Assembly: GCF_947039425.1 (NCBI RefSeq) | Contig: NZ_CAMQYW010000005.1 | Span: 1 to 33,711, forward strand | DNA from: an uncultured Cetobacterium sp. | Lineage (GTDB): Bacteria > Fusobacteriota > Fusobacteriia > Fusobacteriales > Fusobacteriaceae | Direction of reading: 5' to 3' | DNA length: 33,711 nt | Part shown: positions 8,138 to 16,673 of the stretch, one piece after another | Position numbering within the stretch: position 1 is the stretch's first letter | Layout: the number at the start of each line of letters is the position of its first letter | Made by a program: the position numbers and the translations under genes | Notes under the pieces: generated by a model | Seen by the model: only the letters and a program-made list of their open reading frames with translations | Told to the model about the DNA's origin: nothing | The model's database searches: none

Positions 8138-9339
8138 ACTTTTGTTATCTCCTTTACTTCACTAATAATTTTACCTGATTTTAAAATATTTTCTATTTCA
8201 TCTCCTACTTTAACTTGGGAAGAATCTTTTAAAATTTGACCATTTATTTTAGTTATACTATAACCTCTTTTTAATATTTCCATTGGATTTAAAGAGATAG
8301 CTTTTTCTACTTTTATATCTAGCATATGTTCATAATTTTTTAGTATCTTCCCCATTATATTTTCTATTTTTTCTTCTCTCTTCATTAATTCATAATTTTT
8401 CTCTTCAATTATATTCTTAAAGTTTTTTAATATATAGTTTTTCTTAAAATTATTTATTTTTTCTTCTTTTTGAAGAAGCGTTCTTTTTAATTCTTTTTCC
8501 AAATATATTTTTTTATCCTCTAGTTTTTTTTCAATCTCTTTTTTTACAGGAATACAAATCTCTATTGCTTGAGTTGGAGTTGCAGCTCTTACATCACCTA
8601 CTAAGTCACTTAATAAATTATCTATTTCATGACCCACTGCTGATATTATTGGTTTTTTACTATTAAAAAATGCTCTAGCTACACACTCTTCATTAAATGC
8701 CCACAAATCCTCAACACTTCCCCCTCCACGACCTGCTATAATCAAATCTATTTCAGGAATTTTGTTAAGTGTTTCAATTCCTTTTACAATCTCCTCTTTT
8801 GCCCCAATCCCTTGAACTTTTGCAGAATATATATATATATTTATATTTTCAAATCTTTTTCTTGTAGTATTTATAATATCATGAAATGCAGCTCCTGTAT
8901 ATGCTGTAACAACACCTATATTTTGAGGATATTTTGGAAGTTGTTGTTTATATAGCATTGAAAATAGACCCTCTTTTTCAAGTTTTTCTTTTATTTTTTC
9001 TAACTTAGCATACATCTCTCCAAGTTTATCCTCTTTTTCTATATGTCTTACTAAAACTTGAAAGTCTCCACGGTTTTCATAAAATCCAACATCACCAAAT
9101 ATTTTTACTGAATCTCCCTCTTTTAAAGTTTCAGATATCTTCTTATATTTATAATTAAAAGCTGCACATTTTATCTGGCTCTTACTATCCTTTAGTGTAA
9201 AGTATAGGTGTCCGCTTTTATAATAAGTTACAGAAGATAACTCCCCCTTTAAAAAAAACTCTTGAAAATATTCATTATTTTCAATAAATCCTTTTACCAT
9301 CTTATTAAACTGTGTTACTGTATATATTCTCTCTTCCAT
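8134..9339 (-). CDS. xseA: exodeoxyribonuclease VII large subunit
   Basis: 401 residues. This is the catalytic subunit of exonuclease VII, which degrades single-stranded DNA from both ends. The N-terminal OB-fold (about 1-100, with GELSSVTYYKSGHLYFTLKD) binds single strands. The catalytic domain shows GVVTAYTGAAFHDI, IAGRGGGSVEDLWAFN and SAVGHEIDNLLSDLVGDVRAATPTQA. A long lysine/glutamate-rich coiled coil (about 270-340) follows, and a small C-terminal domain containing LKRGYSIT ends the protein. The small subunit xseB is not seen beside it. It is 10 bases downstream of uvrB and overlaps the TPR gene by four bases. Confidence 0.96.
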   Translation of the reverse strand: MEERIYTVTQFNKMVKGFIENNEYFQEFFLKGELSSVTYYKSGHLYFTLKDSKSQIKCAAFNYKYKKISETLKEGDSVKIFGDVGFYENRGDFQVLVRHIEKEDKLGEMYAKLEKIKEKLEKEGLFSMLYKQQLPKYPQNIGVVTAYTGAAFHDIINTTRKRFENINIYIYSAKVQGIGAKEEIVKGIETLNKIPEIDLIIAGRGGGSVEDLWAFNEECVARAFFNSKKPIISAVGHEIDNLLSDLVGDVRAATPTQAIEICIPVKKEIEKKLEDKKIYLEKELKRTLLQKEEKINNFKKNYILKNFKNIIEEKNYELMKREEKIENIMGKILKNYEHMLDIKVEKAISLNPMEILKRGYSITKINGQILKDSSQVKVGDEIENILKSGKIISEVKEITKV

Positions 9340-9349
9340 ACATAGCTCC

Positions 9350-11323
9350 TTATATCTCTAACAATAACATTTTCAAATTTTTCATCTCTTCTCTTTTTTC
9401 TATTGCTTTTTCAAAATTTAATTCTTGAGATAACTCTTTTATTTCTACAATTATTTTTTCTATTGCTTTTTCTATATCCTTTTTACTATTATAGTTTCTT
9501 AAAACACTTTTTACTTCACCTTTTTCATCTTCCCATACTAAAGCATTTTCAGAAACTTCTCTATAGATAGTTTTAGGTGAAATATTATTATCTATATTAT
9601 ATCTATTTTGTTTACGTCTTCTTCTTTTAGTTTCCTCTAAAGCATATTTCATCGAATCTGTTATTTTATCTCCATAAAAAATAACTCTTCCTTCAGTATT
9701 TCTAGCAGCACGCCCTACTGTTTGAACTAGCGATCTTTTACTTCTTAAAAATCCCTCTTTATCTGCTTCTAATATGGCAACTAATGAAACTTCTGGAATA
9801 TCAAGTCCCTCTCTTAATAAGTTTATTCCTATTAATACATCTATCTTTCCTATTCTTAAATCTTTAATAATTTCTATTCTTTCTAATGTATCTATATCTG
9901 AATGCATATACTTCACTTTTATTCCTAAAGATATATAATATTCTGTTAACTCTTCAGACATTTTTTTTGTAAGAGTTGTTACTAAAACTCTCTCTTTTTT
10001 CTCTACATTTTTTCTGATCTCTTCAAGTAAATCATCCACTTGATTTCCTATTTCTCTCACTTCTATAATAGGATCTAAAATACCTGTAGGTCTTATTAGT
10101 TGCTCTGCTATATTTCCATCTGACATTTGAATTTCATAATCTCCTGGGGTAGCTGATACAAAAACTGTTTGCTTACAATTTTCTCTAAACTCTTCAAATG
10201 TTAATGGTCTATTATCAAGAGCTGATTTTAATCTAAATCCATTTTCTACTAAAGAAGTTTTTCTTGCTCTATCTCCATTATACATACCTCTTATTTGAGA
10301 AACTCCAATATGTGATTCATCTATATAAACAATAAAATCTTCTGGAAAATAATCCATTAAAGTACTTGGTTTTTCTCCCTCTTTTTTATTGGATAAATAA
10401 CGAGAGTAATTCTCAATACCCTTACAATACCCTACCTCTCTTATCATCTCTATATCATAATCTGTTCTTTGTTTTAATCTTTGAGCTTCTAATAATTTCC
10501 CTCTATCTTCAAAACTTTTTACCTCTATATCTAAATCACTTTTTATCTCATTAATTATTCTCTCTTGTTCATCATTTCCTGTTACATATTGTGTTGCTGG
10601 AGATATTATTATTCTTTCAATGGATTTCTTTATTTTTTGACCACTCAAAGTATTTATTTCAGATATATTTTCTATCTCATCTCCCCAATACTCTATTCTA
10701 TAACCTGTTTCCATATATGATGGATATATATCTAAAACATCACCTTTTACTCTAAATGTTCCTCTTTGAAAAGACATGTCATTTCTTTTATATCTCAGCT
10801 CTATTAATTTTTCTATTAATTTTTTTCTAGAATATCCAGTTTTTCTATCTATAGCTATTGTTAACTCCCTATATTTCTTAGGTGATCCAAGTCCATATAT
10901 AGCAGATACTGAAGCTACTATTATTACATCTTTTCTATTTATTAAAGCTGCTGTAGCAGCATTTCTAAGTTTATCAATTTCATCATTAATAGACGAGTCT
11001 TTCTCTATAAATGTATCTGTTGAAGCTACATAAGCCTCTGGTTGATAATAATCATAATATGAAACAAAATACTCCACAGCATTTTCTGGAAAAAAATTCT
11101 TATATTCAGCATACAATTGAGCTGCTAAAGTTTTATTTGGGGCTAATATTAAAGCTGGTCTATTGGTTTCCTTTATTACATTTGCTATTGTAAATGTTTT
11201 TCCTGATCCCGTAACTCCAAGAAGTGTTTGATCCTTTATATTTTTATTCAAATTTTCAACTAAAATTTTTATAGCTTCTGGTTGATCACCTGTTGGTACA
11301 TATTTTGATTTTAATTTAAACAT
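9350..11323 (-). CDS. uvrB: excinuclease ABC subunit B
   Basis: 657 residues. This is the damage-verification helicase of nucleotide excision repair, working with UvrA and UvrC, neither of which is in this window. Walker A is GVTGSGKT (36-43) and the Walker B region is YIDESH. The beta-hairpin that inserts between strands is seen as YYDYYQPEAYVASTDTFIEK. Helicase motifs include FVSATPGDYE, GINLLREGLDIPEVSLV and QTVGRAARN. The C-terminal UVR domain (about 620-657, ELNFEKAIEKREEMKNL) contacts UvrC. A hairpin terminator separates it from trmN6 upstream. It has a GGAGG ribosome site, and its own promoter is not obvious. Confidence 0.98.
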   Translation of the reverse strand: MFKLKSKYVPTGDQPEAIKILVENLNKNIKDQTLLGVTGSGKTFTIANVIKETNRPALILAPNKTLAAQLYAEYKNFFPENAVEYFVSYYDYYQPEAYVASTDTFIEKDSSINDEIDKLRNAATAALINRKDVIIVASVSAIYGLGSPKKYRELTIAIDRKTGYSRKKLIEKLIELRYKRNDMSFQRGTFRVKGDVLDIYPSYMETGYRIEYWGDEIENISEINTLSGQKIKKSIERIIISPATQYVTGNDEQERIINEIKSDLDIEVKSFEDRGKLLEAQRLKQRTDYDIEMIREVGYCKGIENYSRYLSNKKEGEKPSTLMDYFPEDFIVYIDESHIGVSQIRGMYNGDRARKTSLVENGFRLKSALDNRPLTFEEFRENCKQTVFVSATPGDYEIQMSDGNIAEQLIRPTGILDPIIEVREIGNQVDDLLEEIRKNVEKKERVLVTTLTKKMSEELTEYYISLGIKVKYMHSDIDTLERIEIIKDLRIGKIDVLIGINLLREGLDIPEVSLVAILEADKEGFLRSKRSLVQTVGRAARNTEGRVIFYGDKITDSMKYALEETKRRRRKQNRYNIDNNISPKTIYREVSENALVWEDEKGEVKSVLRNYNSKKDIEKAIEKIIVEIKELSQELNFEKAIEKREEMKNLKMLLLEI

Positions 11324-11355
11324 AGTTTTTCCTCCAAACTATACTTTATTAAAAG

Positions 11356-11375
11356 AGGGAGAGTTTCCTCTCCCT
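11356..11375 (-). terminator. intrinsic terminator after trmN6
   Basis: On the minus strand AGGGAGAG and CTCTCCCT form a perfect 8-bp stem closed by a GAAA tetraloop and followed by CTTTTAAT. It lies 8 bases after the trmN6 stop and about 30 bases before the uvrB start. It should end the ricT-trmN6 transcript, at least in part. Confidence 0.8.
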
Positions 11376-11382
11376 GCTTTTC

Positions 11383-12057
11383 TTAATTATCATTTAAAAA
11401 TATAGGAGTTTCTATTTTAAATATATTTTTTCTCCCTTTACTCGCTTCTACTAAAACTAAACTTGCATCTTTATCTTTTGAATAATGTACAAATCTTACT
11501 CTTTTAATAGAGAATCCATTTTTTTCAAGTTCATTTGCTATTTCTAAAAATCTATAACTTTTATGAACTAAAAAAAGCTCTCCTCTTGGTTTTAATAATC
11601 TTTTTGAATTAAGTATAAAATCTTTTAAATTTAATTTTATTTCATGCCTAGCAATACTTTTTATATCTTTTTCATTAATCTCTTTTCCATCTAATACCAT
11701 ATATGGAGGATTTGAAATTATATAATCATAAGTATTACCCTCTTTTATATTTTTTATATCCTCATTTACTAATTCTATAACCTCTTGCAGATTATTTCTT
11801 TTTATATTTCTCATTGCAAGTTCTGCAACTTCCTTTTGAATCTCAATTGCTTTTATTTTAGAGATCTTTTCTTTAGCGGCTAACAGTATCGAAACAATTC
11901 CATTACCTGTACCAATTTCTAAAATTTTACCATTTTTCTTTCCTTGAAAAAAGTCAGATAATAAAACTGCATCAGTTCCAAATCTAAATCCCTCTTTTCT
12001 TTGAATCAAAGTATAGCCATTATAGATATTAGCTACATCTTCATTTTCATAAACCAT
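11383..12057 (-). CDS. tRNA1(Val) adenine-37 N6-methyltransferase-like (TrmN6/YfiC family)
   Basis: 224 residues of a class I SAM-dependent methyltransferase. Motif I is EIGTGNGIVSILLA (about 46-59) and the catalytic NPPY lies in DYIISNPPYMVLDG. This NPPY, typical of N6-adenine methyltransferases, together with the N-terminal GYTLIQRKEGFRFGTDAVLLSDF, is the signature of the TrmN6/YfiC family that methylates A37 of tRNA. In Firmicutes such genes also lie near tmk-holB-yaaT, so pairing with ricT (yaaT), 3 bases upstream, is a conserved context. Substrate tRNA is inferred from family and not shown. Confidence 0.88.
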   Translation of the reverse strand: MVYENEDVANIYNGYTLIQRKEGFRFGTDAVLLSDFFQGKKNGKILEIGTGNGIVSILLAAKEKISKIKAIEIQKEVAELAMRNIKRNNLQEVIELVNEDIKNIKEGNTYDYIISNPPYMVLDGKEINEKDIKSIARHEIKLNLKDFILNSKRLLKPRGELFLVHKSYRFLEIANELEKNGFSIKRVRFVHYSKDKDASLVLVEASKGRKNIFKIETPIFLNDN

Positions 12058-12060
12058 TCA

Positions 12061-13011
12061 TTACTCCTTTTCTAAAACCTTATGTTGAAGCTCTTCTGTT
12101 GATAAAACATTTTGTAATTTCTTAGCTTCTTTTTTATTAAACTTTATCTCATCAATAGTTACTTTCATAATACCCTTTGATTCAACATCCACATATAAAA
12201 ATCCATTTAAAGGACTAATACTCATTACCTTTCCTTCACCTTTTTGTGTTTTTACATATTGATTTACTGCTGGGTATACTCTCAGTGCTTCTTCATATTG
12301 TTTGTATTCATAATTAATACAACAAAGTAGTCTTCCGCAAACTCCAGATATTTTAGTTGGGTTTATAACAAGACCTTGATCTCTTGCCATTTTTATAGAA
12401 ACAGAATCAAACTTATTTATAAATGTTCTACAGCAAAGTTCTTTTCCACATATTCCTATATTCCCTAATATTCTAGCTTCATCTCTTACACCAATTTGTC
12501 TAAGCTCTATTCTTAATTTAAAAATATTAGCCAAATCCTTTACTAAATCTCTAAAATCAATTCTTCCCTCTGCTGTAAAATAAAATATCAATTTTGTTTT
12601 ATCAAAAGTAAACTCTGTTTCAATTAATTTCATAGGAAGCTTATGATGTTGAATTCTTTCCTTACATACCTTATAAGCCTCTTTAGCCTCATCTCTTAGA
12701 GCATCATACCTTTTTATCTCTTCTTTATCAGCTTTCTTTATAACAGGCTTTAAGGGAAGCACAAGAACTCTTTCCTCTAACATCATTGGATTACTATAAG
12801 CCATTCCTATCTCTTTACCTCTTATTGTATCTACAATTACTCTATCGCCCTTTTTATACTCTATATTATCTACTATTTCAAAACTATATCTTTTTTTTGT
12901 AGTTTCAAACATTACCCCTAGTATTTTATATAATTTATCAGGTGTCCCCACTACCTCTTCTTCTTCACTTATATCTATATTTCTATCTATTTCTAAATTT
13001 CCTTGTGTCAT
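12061..13011 (-). CDS. ricT: PSP1-domain protein RicT (YaaT)
   Basis: 316 residues from the ATG at 13011. In the longer reading the first four codons (GTG GGA GGA TAT) are in fact its ribosome site. The PSP1 domain carries the cysteine motifs CGKELCC (188-194) and CGRLLCC (225-231). These bind an Fe-S cluster in the Bacillus RicA-RicF-RicT complex, which assists RNase Y processing of mRNA. Further conserved pieces are GDRVIVDT, RDLVKDLA and LINPTKISG-like residues. RicA and RicF are not seen here. It is followed by trmN6, as in Firmicutes. An extended -10 promoter lies just upstream. The N-terminus is acidic and probably disordered. Confidence 0.92.
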   Translation of the reverse strand: MTQGNLEIDRNIDISEEEEVVGTPDKLYKILGVMFETTKKRYSFEIVDNIEYKKGDRVIVDTIRGKEIGMAYSNPMMLEERVLVLPLKPVIKKADKEEIKRYDALRDEAKEAYKVCKERIQHHKLPMKLIETEFTFDKTKLIFYFTAEGRIDFRDLVKDLANIFKLRIELRQIGVRDEARILGNIGICGKELCCRTFINKFDSVSIKMARDQGLVINPTKISGVCGRLLCCINYEYKQYEEALRVYPAVNQYVKTQKGEGKVMSISPLNGFLYVDVESKGIMKVTIDEIKFNKKEAKKLQNVLSTEELQHKVLEKE

Positions 13012-13049
13012 ATATCCTCCCACGAAAATCTTATAATTCTATACTATAA

Positions 13050-13058
13050 ATTATAACA
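13050..13058 (-). promoter_or_regulatory. extended -10 promoter for ricT
   Basis: The minus strand reads TGTTATAAT, a TG-n-TATAAT extended -10 with a perfect hexamer, about 39 bases before the ricT ATG. No convincing -35 is present, which is normal for the extended type. The same 11-base string TATGTTATAAT occurs upstream of trmFO. Confidence 0.55.
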
Positions 13059-13086
13059 TATTTTTTAATTTTTTTAATCCTTTTAT

Positions 13087-13126
13087 AAAAATAGCTGATC
13101 TAAAAAAATTCAGATCAGCTATTTTT
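13087..13126 (-). terminator. strong intrinsic terminator after the rhodanese gene
   Basis: A perfect 15-bp inverted repeat (13087-13101 with 13112-13126; core ATAGCTGATCT) around a ten-base loop. On the minus strand it is followed by a T-rich run. It overlaps the rhodanese stop region and closes the tcdA-flavodoxin-rhodanese unit ahead of the ricT promoter. Confidence 0.9.
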
Positions 13127-13421
13127 ATTTACTCCATGTTAAAATCCCCTCTTGAGAGTTATATACTTTTTTAAATCCATTATCTTGAAGGATTAAAGCT
13201 CCTGATTTAGATCTTACTCCACTTCTACAAAAAGTTACATAACTTTTTTCTTTATCCAATTCATTTAATCTTTCTGGCAGTTCATTTAATGGAATATGAA
13301 TAGAATTTTCCAAATGCTTCTCTTGGTACTCTTCATCTGTTCTAACATCTAAAAGAGTGGCTGAATTATTTTTTAATAACTCTATTACTTCTAATTTTGA
13401 TATAGTTTTATACTTTTCCAT
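13125..13421 (-). CDS. single-domain rhodanese (sulfurtransferase)
   Basis: 98 residues, one rhodanese domain. Conserved pieces are LLDVRTDEEYQEKHLENSIHIP and the active-site loop CRSGVRS (about residues 65-71), with its catalytic cysteine followed by a five-residue loop and arginine, as in GlpE/PspE-type enzymes. There is no signal peptide, so it is cytoplasmic. It would carry persulfide sulfur from a donor such as thiosulfate or a cysteine desulfurase to an acceptor. It is the last gene of the tcdA-flavodoxin-rhodanese unit, 12 bases after flavodoxin. The acceptor cannot be told from sequence. Confidence 0.93.
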   Translation of the reverse strand: MEKYKTISKLEVIELLKNNSATLLDVRTDEEYQEKHLENSIHIPLNELPERLNELDKEKSYVTFCRSGVRSKSGALILQDNGFKKVYNSQEGILTWSK

Positions 13422-13433
13422 CTTCTCAACCTC

Positions 13434-13937
13434 CTAGTTAAATAAAGGTTTTATTATGTCTATCCAAGCTTTTATTCTATCTGGCGTTTCATTATCTTGG
13501 TTACTTTCATCTAAAGCTAGTCCTACAAATTTATTATCTATTACAGATTCAGTTTCTTCATATCTATATCCTTCAGTTGATGTAAACCCTATAACTTCTC
13601 CATTACATTTTATCACTGCATCATATAACTTTCTCATAGCTCCTACATAAGATTCTCCAAAAGCCAGTTGATTTCCAACACCAACTATTGCCACTTTTTT
13701 ACCTTTTAAATTCTTATTTAATAGTTCGCTATAAACATTTTCCCAATCTGTTTGTAATTCACCCACACCATAAGTTGGTGACACTAAAATTAAATTTTCA
13801 TAATCCTCTATATTGCTAATTCCATCTGCCACATTGCAGACATCATACTCTTCTCCTCTTAAATAAAATTCAATTTCATCAACAATCCCAGCTGTTATTC
13901 CAGATGTTGTTCCGTAAAATACTCCTAATTTTTTCAT
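13434..13937 (-). CDS. flavodoxin, long-chain type
   Basis: 167 residues, an FMN-binding electron carrier. The phosphate loop is GTTSGIT (residues 9-15), a variant of the usual GTxTGNT in which the Asn is Ile. The aromatic/flavin loops are seen as SPTYGVGELQTDWENVY and GVGNQLAFGESYVGAMRKLYD. The insertion typical of long-chain flavodoxins is visible as GFTSTEGYRYEETESV, and DESNQDNETPDRIKAWI is near the C-terminus. It is coupled to tcdA upstream (2 bases) and rhodanese downstream (12 bases). Flavodoxins replace ferredoxin under iron limitation in many bacteria, but its partner here is not evident. Confidence 0.94.
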   Translation of the reverse strand: MKKLGVFYGTTSGITAGIVDEIEFYLRGEEYDVCNVADGISNIEDYENLILVSPTYGVGELQTDWENVYSELLNKNLKGKKVAIVGVGNQLAFGESYVGAMRKLYDAVIKCNGEVIGFTSTEGYRYEETESVIDNKFVGLALDESNQDNETPDRIKAWIDIIKPLFN

Positions 13938-13939
13938 TG

Positions 13940-14665
13940 TTAATTTCCTCCAATATTTTTAAGTTCACAAATATCTTTTATTACTTCACTTGCAATTATT
14001 AACCCTACCACAGAAGGTATAAACGATATACTTCCTACATTATTTTGCTTTTCTCTATTTTCATCTATCTTCTTAGGTTTCATTGGTAACTCTTTAGAAA
14101 AAACAACCTTTACCTTTTCAATTTTTCTCCTTTTCAACTCTTTCCTCATCACTTTTGCTAAAGGACAAACAGATGTTTTACTTATATCTGCCACTTGAAA
14201 CATAGTAGGATTAATTTTATTTCCTGTTCCCATTGAACTTATTATTTTTATTCTCAGTTCCTTTGAAATTGTTATTAAATCTAACTTTGCAGTTACTATA
14301 TCTATAGCATCTACAATGTAATCATATTTTTTTTCTTGAGAAAAAAAATGATCTCTTTTATCCATAAAAAAAATTTCTTTATATATATTTATTTTTAAAT
14401 TTGGATTTATAAGTAATACTCTCTCTTTAATAGCTTGAACTTTATCCATTCCCACTGTATTCTCTGTAGCTATTATTTGTCTATTTAAATTTGTAATATC
14501 AATCGTATCAAAATCAACAACTGAAAGCTCTCCTATTCCTGCTCTAACAAGAGCTTCAATAGCAAAACCACCTACTCCTCCTACTCCAAATACAATCACA
14601 TGGGAGTTTTTTAGTTTATTTAAGTTTTCACTTCCTATTAATAATTCCGTTCTTTGAAAAATCAT
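13940..14665 (-). CDS. tcdA: tRNA threonylcarbamoyladenosine dehydratase-like E1 protein (TcdA/CsdL)
   Basis: 241 residues of the ThiF/MoeB/E1 superfamily. The ATP-binding Rossmann motif is FGVGGVGGFAIEALVRAGIG (25-44), followed by DFDTIDITNLNRQ (conserved D and NLNRQ) and DAIDIVTAKLDLI. The C-terminal signature of the TcdA subgroup is present (DISKTSVCPLAKVMRKELKRR), with a cysteine. The C-terminal CxxC pairs of ThiF/MoeB are absent. TcdA cyclises t6A to ct6A at position 37 of tRNAs that read ANN codons. It leads a three-gene unit with flavodoxin and rhodanese and has its own promoter. Assignment within the E1 family is good but rests on motif reading. Confidence 0.88.
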   Translation of the reverse strand: MIFQRTELLIGSENLNKLKNSHVIVFGVGGVGGFAIEALVRAGIGELSVVDFDTIDITNLNRQIIATENTVGMDKVQAIKERVLLINPNLKINIYKEIFFMDKRDHFFSQEKKYDYIVDAIDIVTAKLDLITISKELRIKIISSMGTGNKINPTMFQVADISKTSVCPLAKVMRKELKRRKIEKVKVVFSKELPMKPKKIDENREKQNNVGSISFIPSVVGLIIASEVIKDICELKNIGGN

Positions 14666-14702
14666 ATCTACCTCATTTATATTCTTTACTAATTACATAA
14701 AG

Positions 14703-14731
14703 ATTATATCTTATGAGACAATTTATTACAA
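14703..14731 (-). promoter_or_regulatory. promoter of tcdA-flavodoxin-rhodanese
   Basis: On the minus strand, -35 TTGTAA (14731-14726) and a perfect -10 TATAAT (14708-14703) are 17 bases apart, about 40 bases before the tcdA ATG. It points away from the htpG promoter, so the intergenic region is divergent. Confidence 0.65.
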
Positions 14732-14747
14732 GTTTTTTCTACCCTTC

Positions 14748-14777
14748 TTGACAAAATTACAAATTCCATGTTATATA
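14748..14777 (+). promoter_or_regulatory. htpG promoter
   Basis: A perfect -35 TTGACA (14748-14753) is followed after 18 bases by TATATA (14772-14777). A strong AGGAGG (14814-14819) precedes the ATG. No CIRCE inverted repeat (TTAGCACTC-N9-GAGTGCTAA) is present, so HrcA control is unlikely. Confidence 0.65.
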
Positions 14778-14826
14778 TTTTTTAGCTGGATTTTTTAAAG
14801 CTGTTAATTTTCAAGGAGGATTATCA

Positions 14827-16641
14827 ATGAAAAAAGAAACTAAAATATTTCAAGCAGAAACAAAAGAGCTTTTAAATCTTATGGTTCACTCTATCTATAC
14901 AAATAAAGAAATTTTTCTTAGAGAACTTATTTCAAATGCAAGTGATGCTATTGATAAATTAAAATTTAAAGCACTTACTGATACTCAAATTTTACAAGCA
15001 ACTGAAAATTTAAACATTACAATTTCTATTAATAAAGATGATAAAACAGTTGAAATTACTGATAATGGAATTGGTATGACTTTTGAAGAAGTTGTTGAAA
15101 ATATTGGTACTATTGCCAAATCTGGTTCTAAGGCATTCTTAAAATCTTTAGAGGATGCTAAAAAAAACGAAGATTTAAATATTATAGGTCAATTTGGTGT
15201 TGGTTTTTATTCTGCATTTATGATTGCAGATGAAATTACTCTATTAACTAAATCTCCTTACTCTGATAATGGTGTTAAGTGGTCATCTACTGGGGAAGGT
15301 AATTATGAAATAGAGGAAATTAAAAAAGAAAATAGAGGGACTTCTATTATTCTTCAATTAAAAGAAAGCGAAATAGAAGAGTTCTTAAATGAAGACAATC
15401 TTAAAAATTTAGTAAAAAAATATTCAGATTATGTTAAATATCCAATTTTAATCAATAATGAAAGAGTTAATTCTACAAAACCAATTTGGAAAATTCCTGA
15501 ATCTGAAGTTAAAAAAGAGGACTATAATGAATTTTATAAATCTAATTTCCACGACTGGGAAGATCCAATGTTTAACTTTACATTTAAAGTTCAAGGAAAT
15601 TTAGAATACTCTGCTCTTTTATTTATTCCTAAAAATCCACCCTACGATCTTTATACTAGAGAGTATAAAAGAGGATTACAACTATATACTAAAAACGTGT
15701 TTATCATGGATAAATGTGAAGAGTTAATTCCACAATACTTTAATTTCATTAAAGGACTTGTTGATACAGACGAACTTTCTTTAAATATCTCAAGAGAAAT
15801 ATTACAACAAACATCTCAGTTAAAAACAATTGCCAAAAATTTAGAAAGAAAAATAATTTCTGAATTTGAAAAAATAATGAAAAATGACAGAGAAAAATAT
15901 ATTGAATTTTGGGAAGTTTTTGGAAAACATATTAAATTTGGTATTCATGAAAACTTTGGTCTTAATAAAGATAAATTACAAAATTTAATTATATTCAAAA
16001 CAACAAAGGATTATTCATATTCAAGTTTAAATGAATATGTTGATAGAATGCTCCCTGATCAAAATGAAATTTACTATGCTATTGGAGACAATATTGACAT
16101 ATTAAAAAATTCACCTAAAGTTATCAACGGTATAAAAAAAGGATATGAAATTCTATTACTAACTGATGGTGCTGATGAATTTGCTCTTAAAGCTATTGAT
16201 TCTTATTGTGACAAAAAATTTATTTCAATTAATGACGTTTCTCTAGAAACAGAAGAGGAGAAAAAAGAAACAAAAGAATTAGAAGAAACTAACAAAAGTT
16301 TATTAAGTAAAATCAAAGATTCTCTTAATAATAAAGTTGCTGAAATTAAATTAAATCCCGAATTAGGTGATAGTTCAGTTTCTATGTCTTCTAAAGGCGA
16401 GGTTTCTTTAGAAATGGAAAAACTTTTATCTCAAATACCTGGAAATGAAGGTGTTAAAGCTGAAAAAGTTTTAGAAATAAATCCTAAGCACCCTATTTTT
16501 AAAAGATTACAAAATGCAAATGACGAAGAACTAAAAGATCTTTCTGATGTTTTATTCTGTCAAGGTTTACTTATTGAAGGATTCCCTATTGAAAATCCAA
16601 TAGCTTTTGTTGATAAATTAAACTCAATTTTAAGTAAATAA
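14827..16641 (+). CDS. htpG: Hsp90-family chaperone HtpG
   Basis: 604 residues. Hsp90 is an ATP-driven dimeric chaperone of the cytoplasm. The N-terminal GHKL ATPase domain shows RELISNASDAIDKL (about 32-45), DNGIGM, GTIAKSGSKAF and GQFGVGFYSAF. The middle domain carries LFIPKNPPYDLY and LSLNISREILQQ, with the catalytic-loop arginine. The C-terminal dimerisation domain ends in IENPIAFVDKLNSIL. Length is slightly below E. coli HtpG (624). It is a single-gene unit with its own promoter and a shared terminator with fbp. A charged linker (EEEKKETKELEETN) lies between the middle and C-terminal domains. Confidence 0.98.
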   Translation: MKKETKIFQAETKELLNLMVHSIYTNKEIFLRELISNASDAIDKLKFKALTDTQILQATENLNITISINKDDKTVEITDNGIGMTFEEVVENIGTIAKSGSKAFLKSLEDAKKNEDLNIIGQFGVGFYSAFMIADEITLLTKSPYSDNGVKWSSTGEGNYEIEEIKKENRGTSIILQLKESEIEEFLNEDNLKNLVKKYSDYVKYPILINNERVNSTKPIWKIPESEVKKEDYNEFYKSNFHDWEDPMFNFTFKVQGNLEYSALLFIPKNPPYDLYTREYKRGLQLYTKNVFIMDKCEELIPQYFNFIKGLVDTDELSLNISREILQQTSQLKTIAKNLERKIISEFEKIMKNDREKYIEFWEVFGKHIKFGIHENFGLNKDKLQNLIIFKTTKDYSYSSLNEYVDRMLPDQNEIYYAIGDNIDILKNSPKVINGIKKGYEILLLTDGADEFALKAIDSYCDKKFISINDVSLETEEEKKETKELEETNKSLLSKIKDSLNNKVAEIKLNPELGDSSVSMSSKGEVSLEMEKLLSQIPGNEGVKAEKVLEINPKHPIFKRLQNANDEELKDLSDVLFCQGLLIEGFPIENPIAFVDKLNSILSK

Positions 16642-16645
16642 AATA

Positions 16646-16673
16646 AGAGGTTGACCTTTTTTGGTCAGCCTCT
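16646..16673. terminator. bidirectional terminator between htpG and fbp
   Basis: An 11-bp stem (AGAGGTTGACC with GGTCAGCCTCT, one G-U type mismatch) surrounds a six-T loop and serves both convergent genes. The fbp stop codon TAG (16674-16672) falls inside the stem. The run of T residues is interrupted on both sides. Confidence 0.75.

Noticed and set aside
8826-8842. TA-rich run inside xseA, possible microsatellite
   Set aside because: It is a few repeats of TA within coding sequence (residues IYIYS) and is expected at this base composition.
13012-13023. GTG start at 13023 for ricT
   Set aside because: The first codons of that reading are the GGAGG ribosome site of the ATG at 13011.
14680-14826. 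CIRCE heat-shock operator upstream of htpG
   Set aside because: No TTAGCACTC-N9-GAGTGCTAA or close variant was found.
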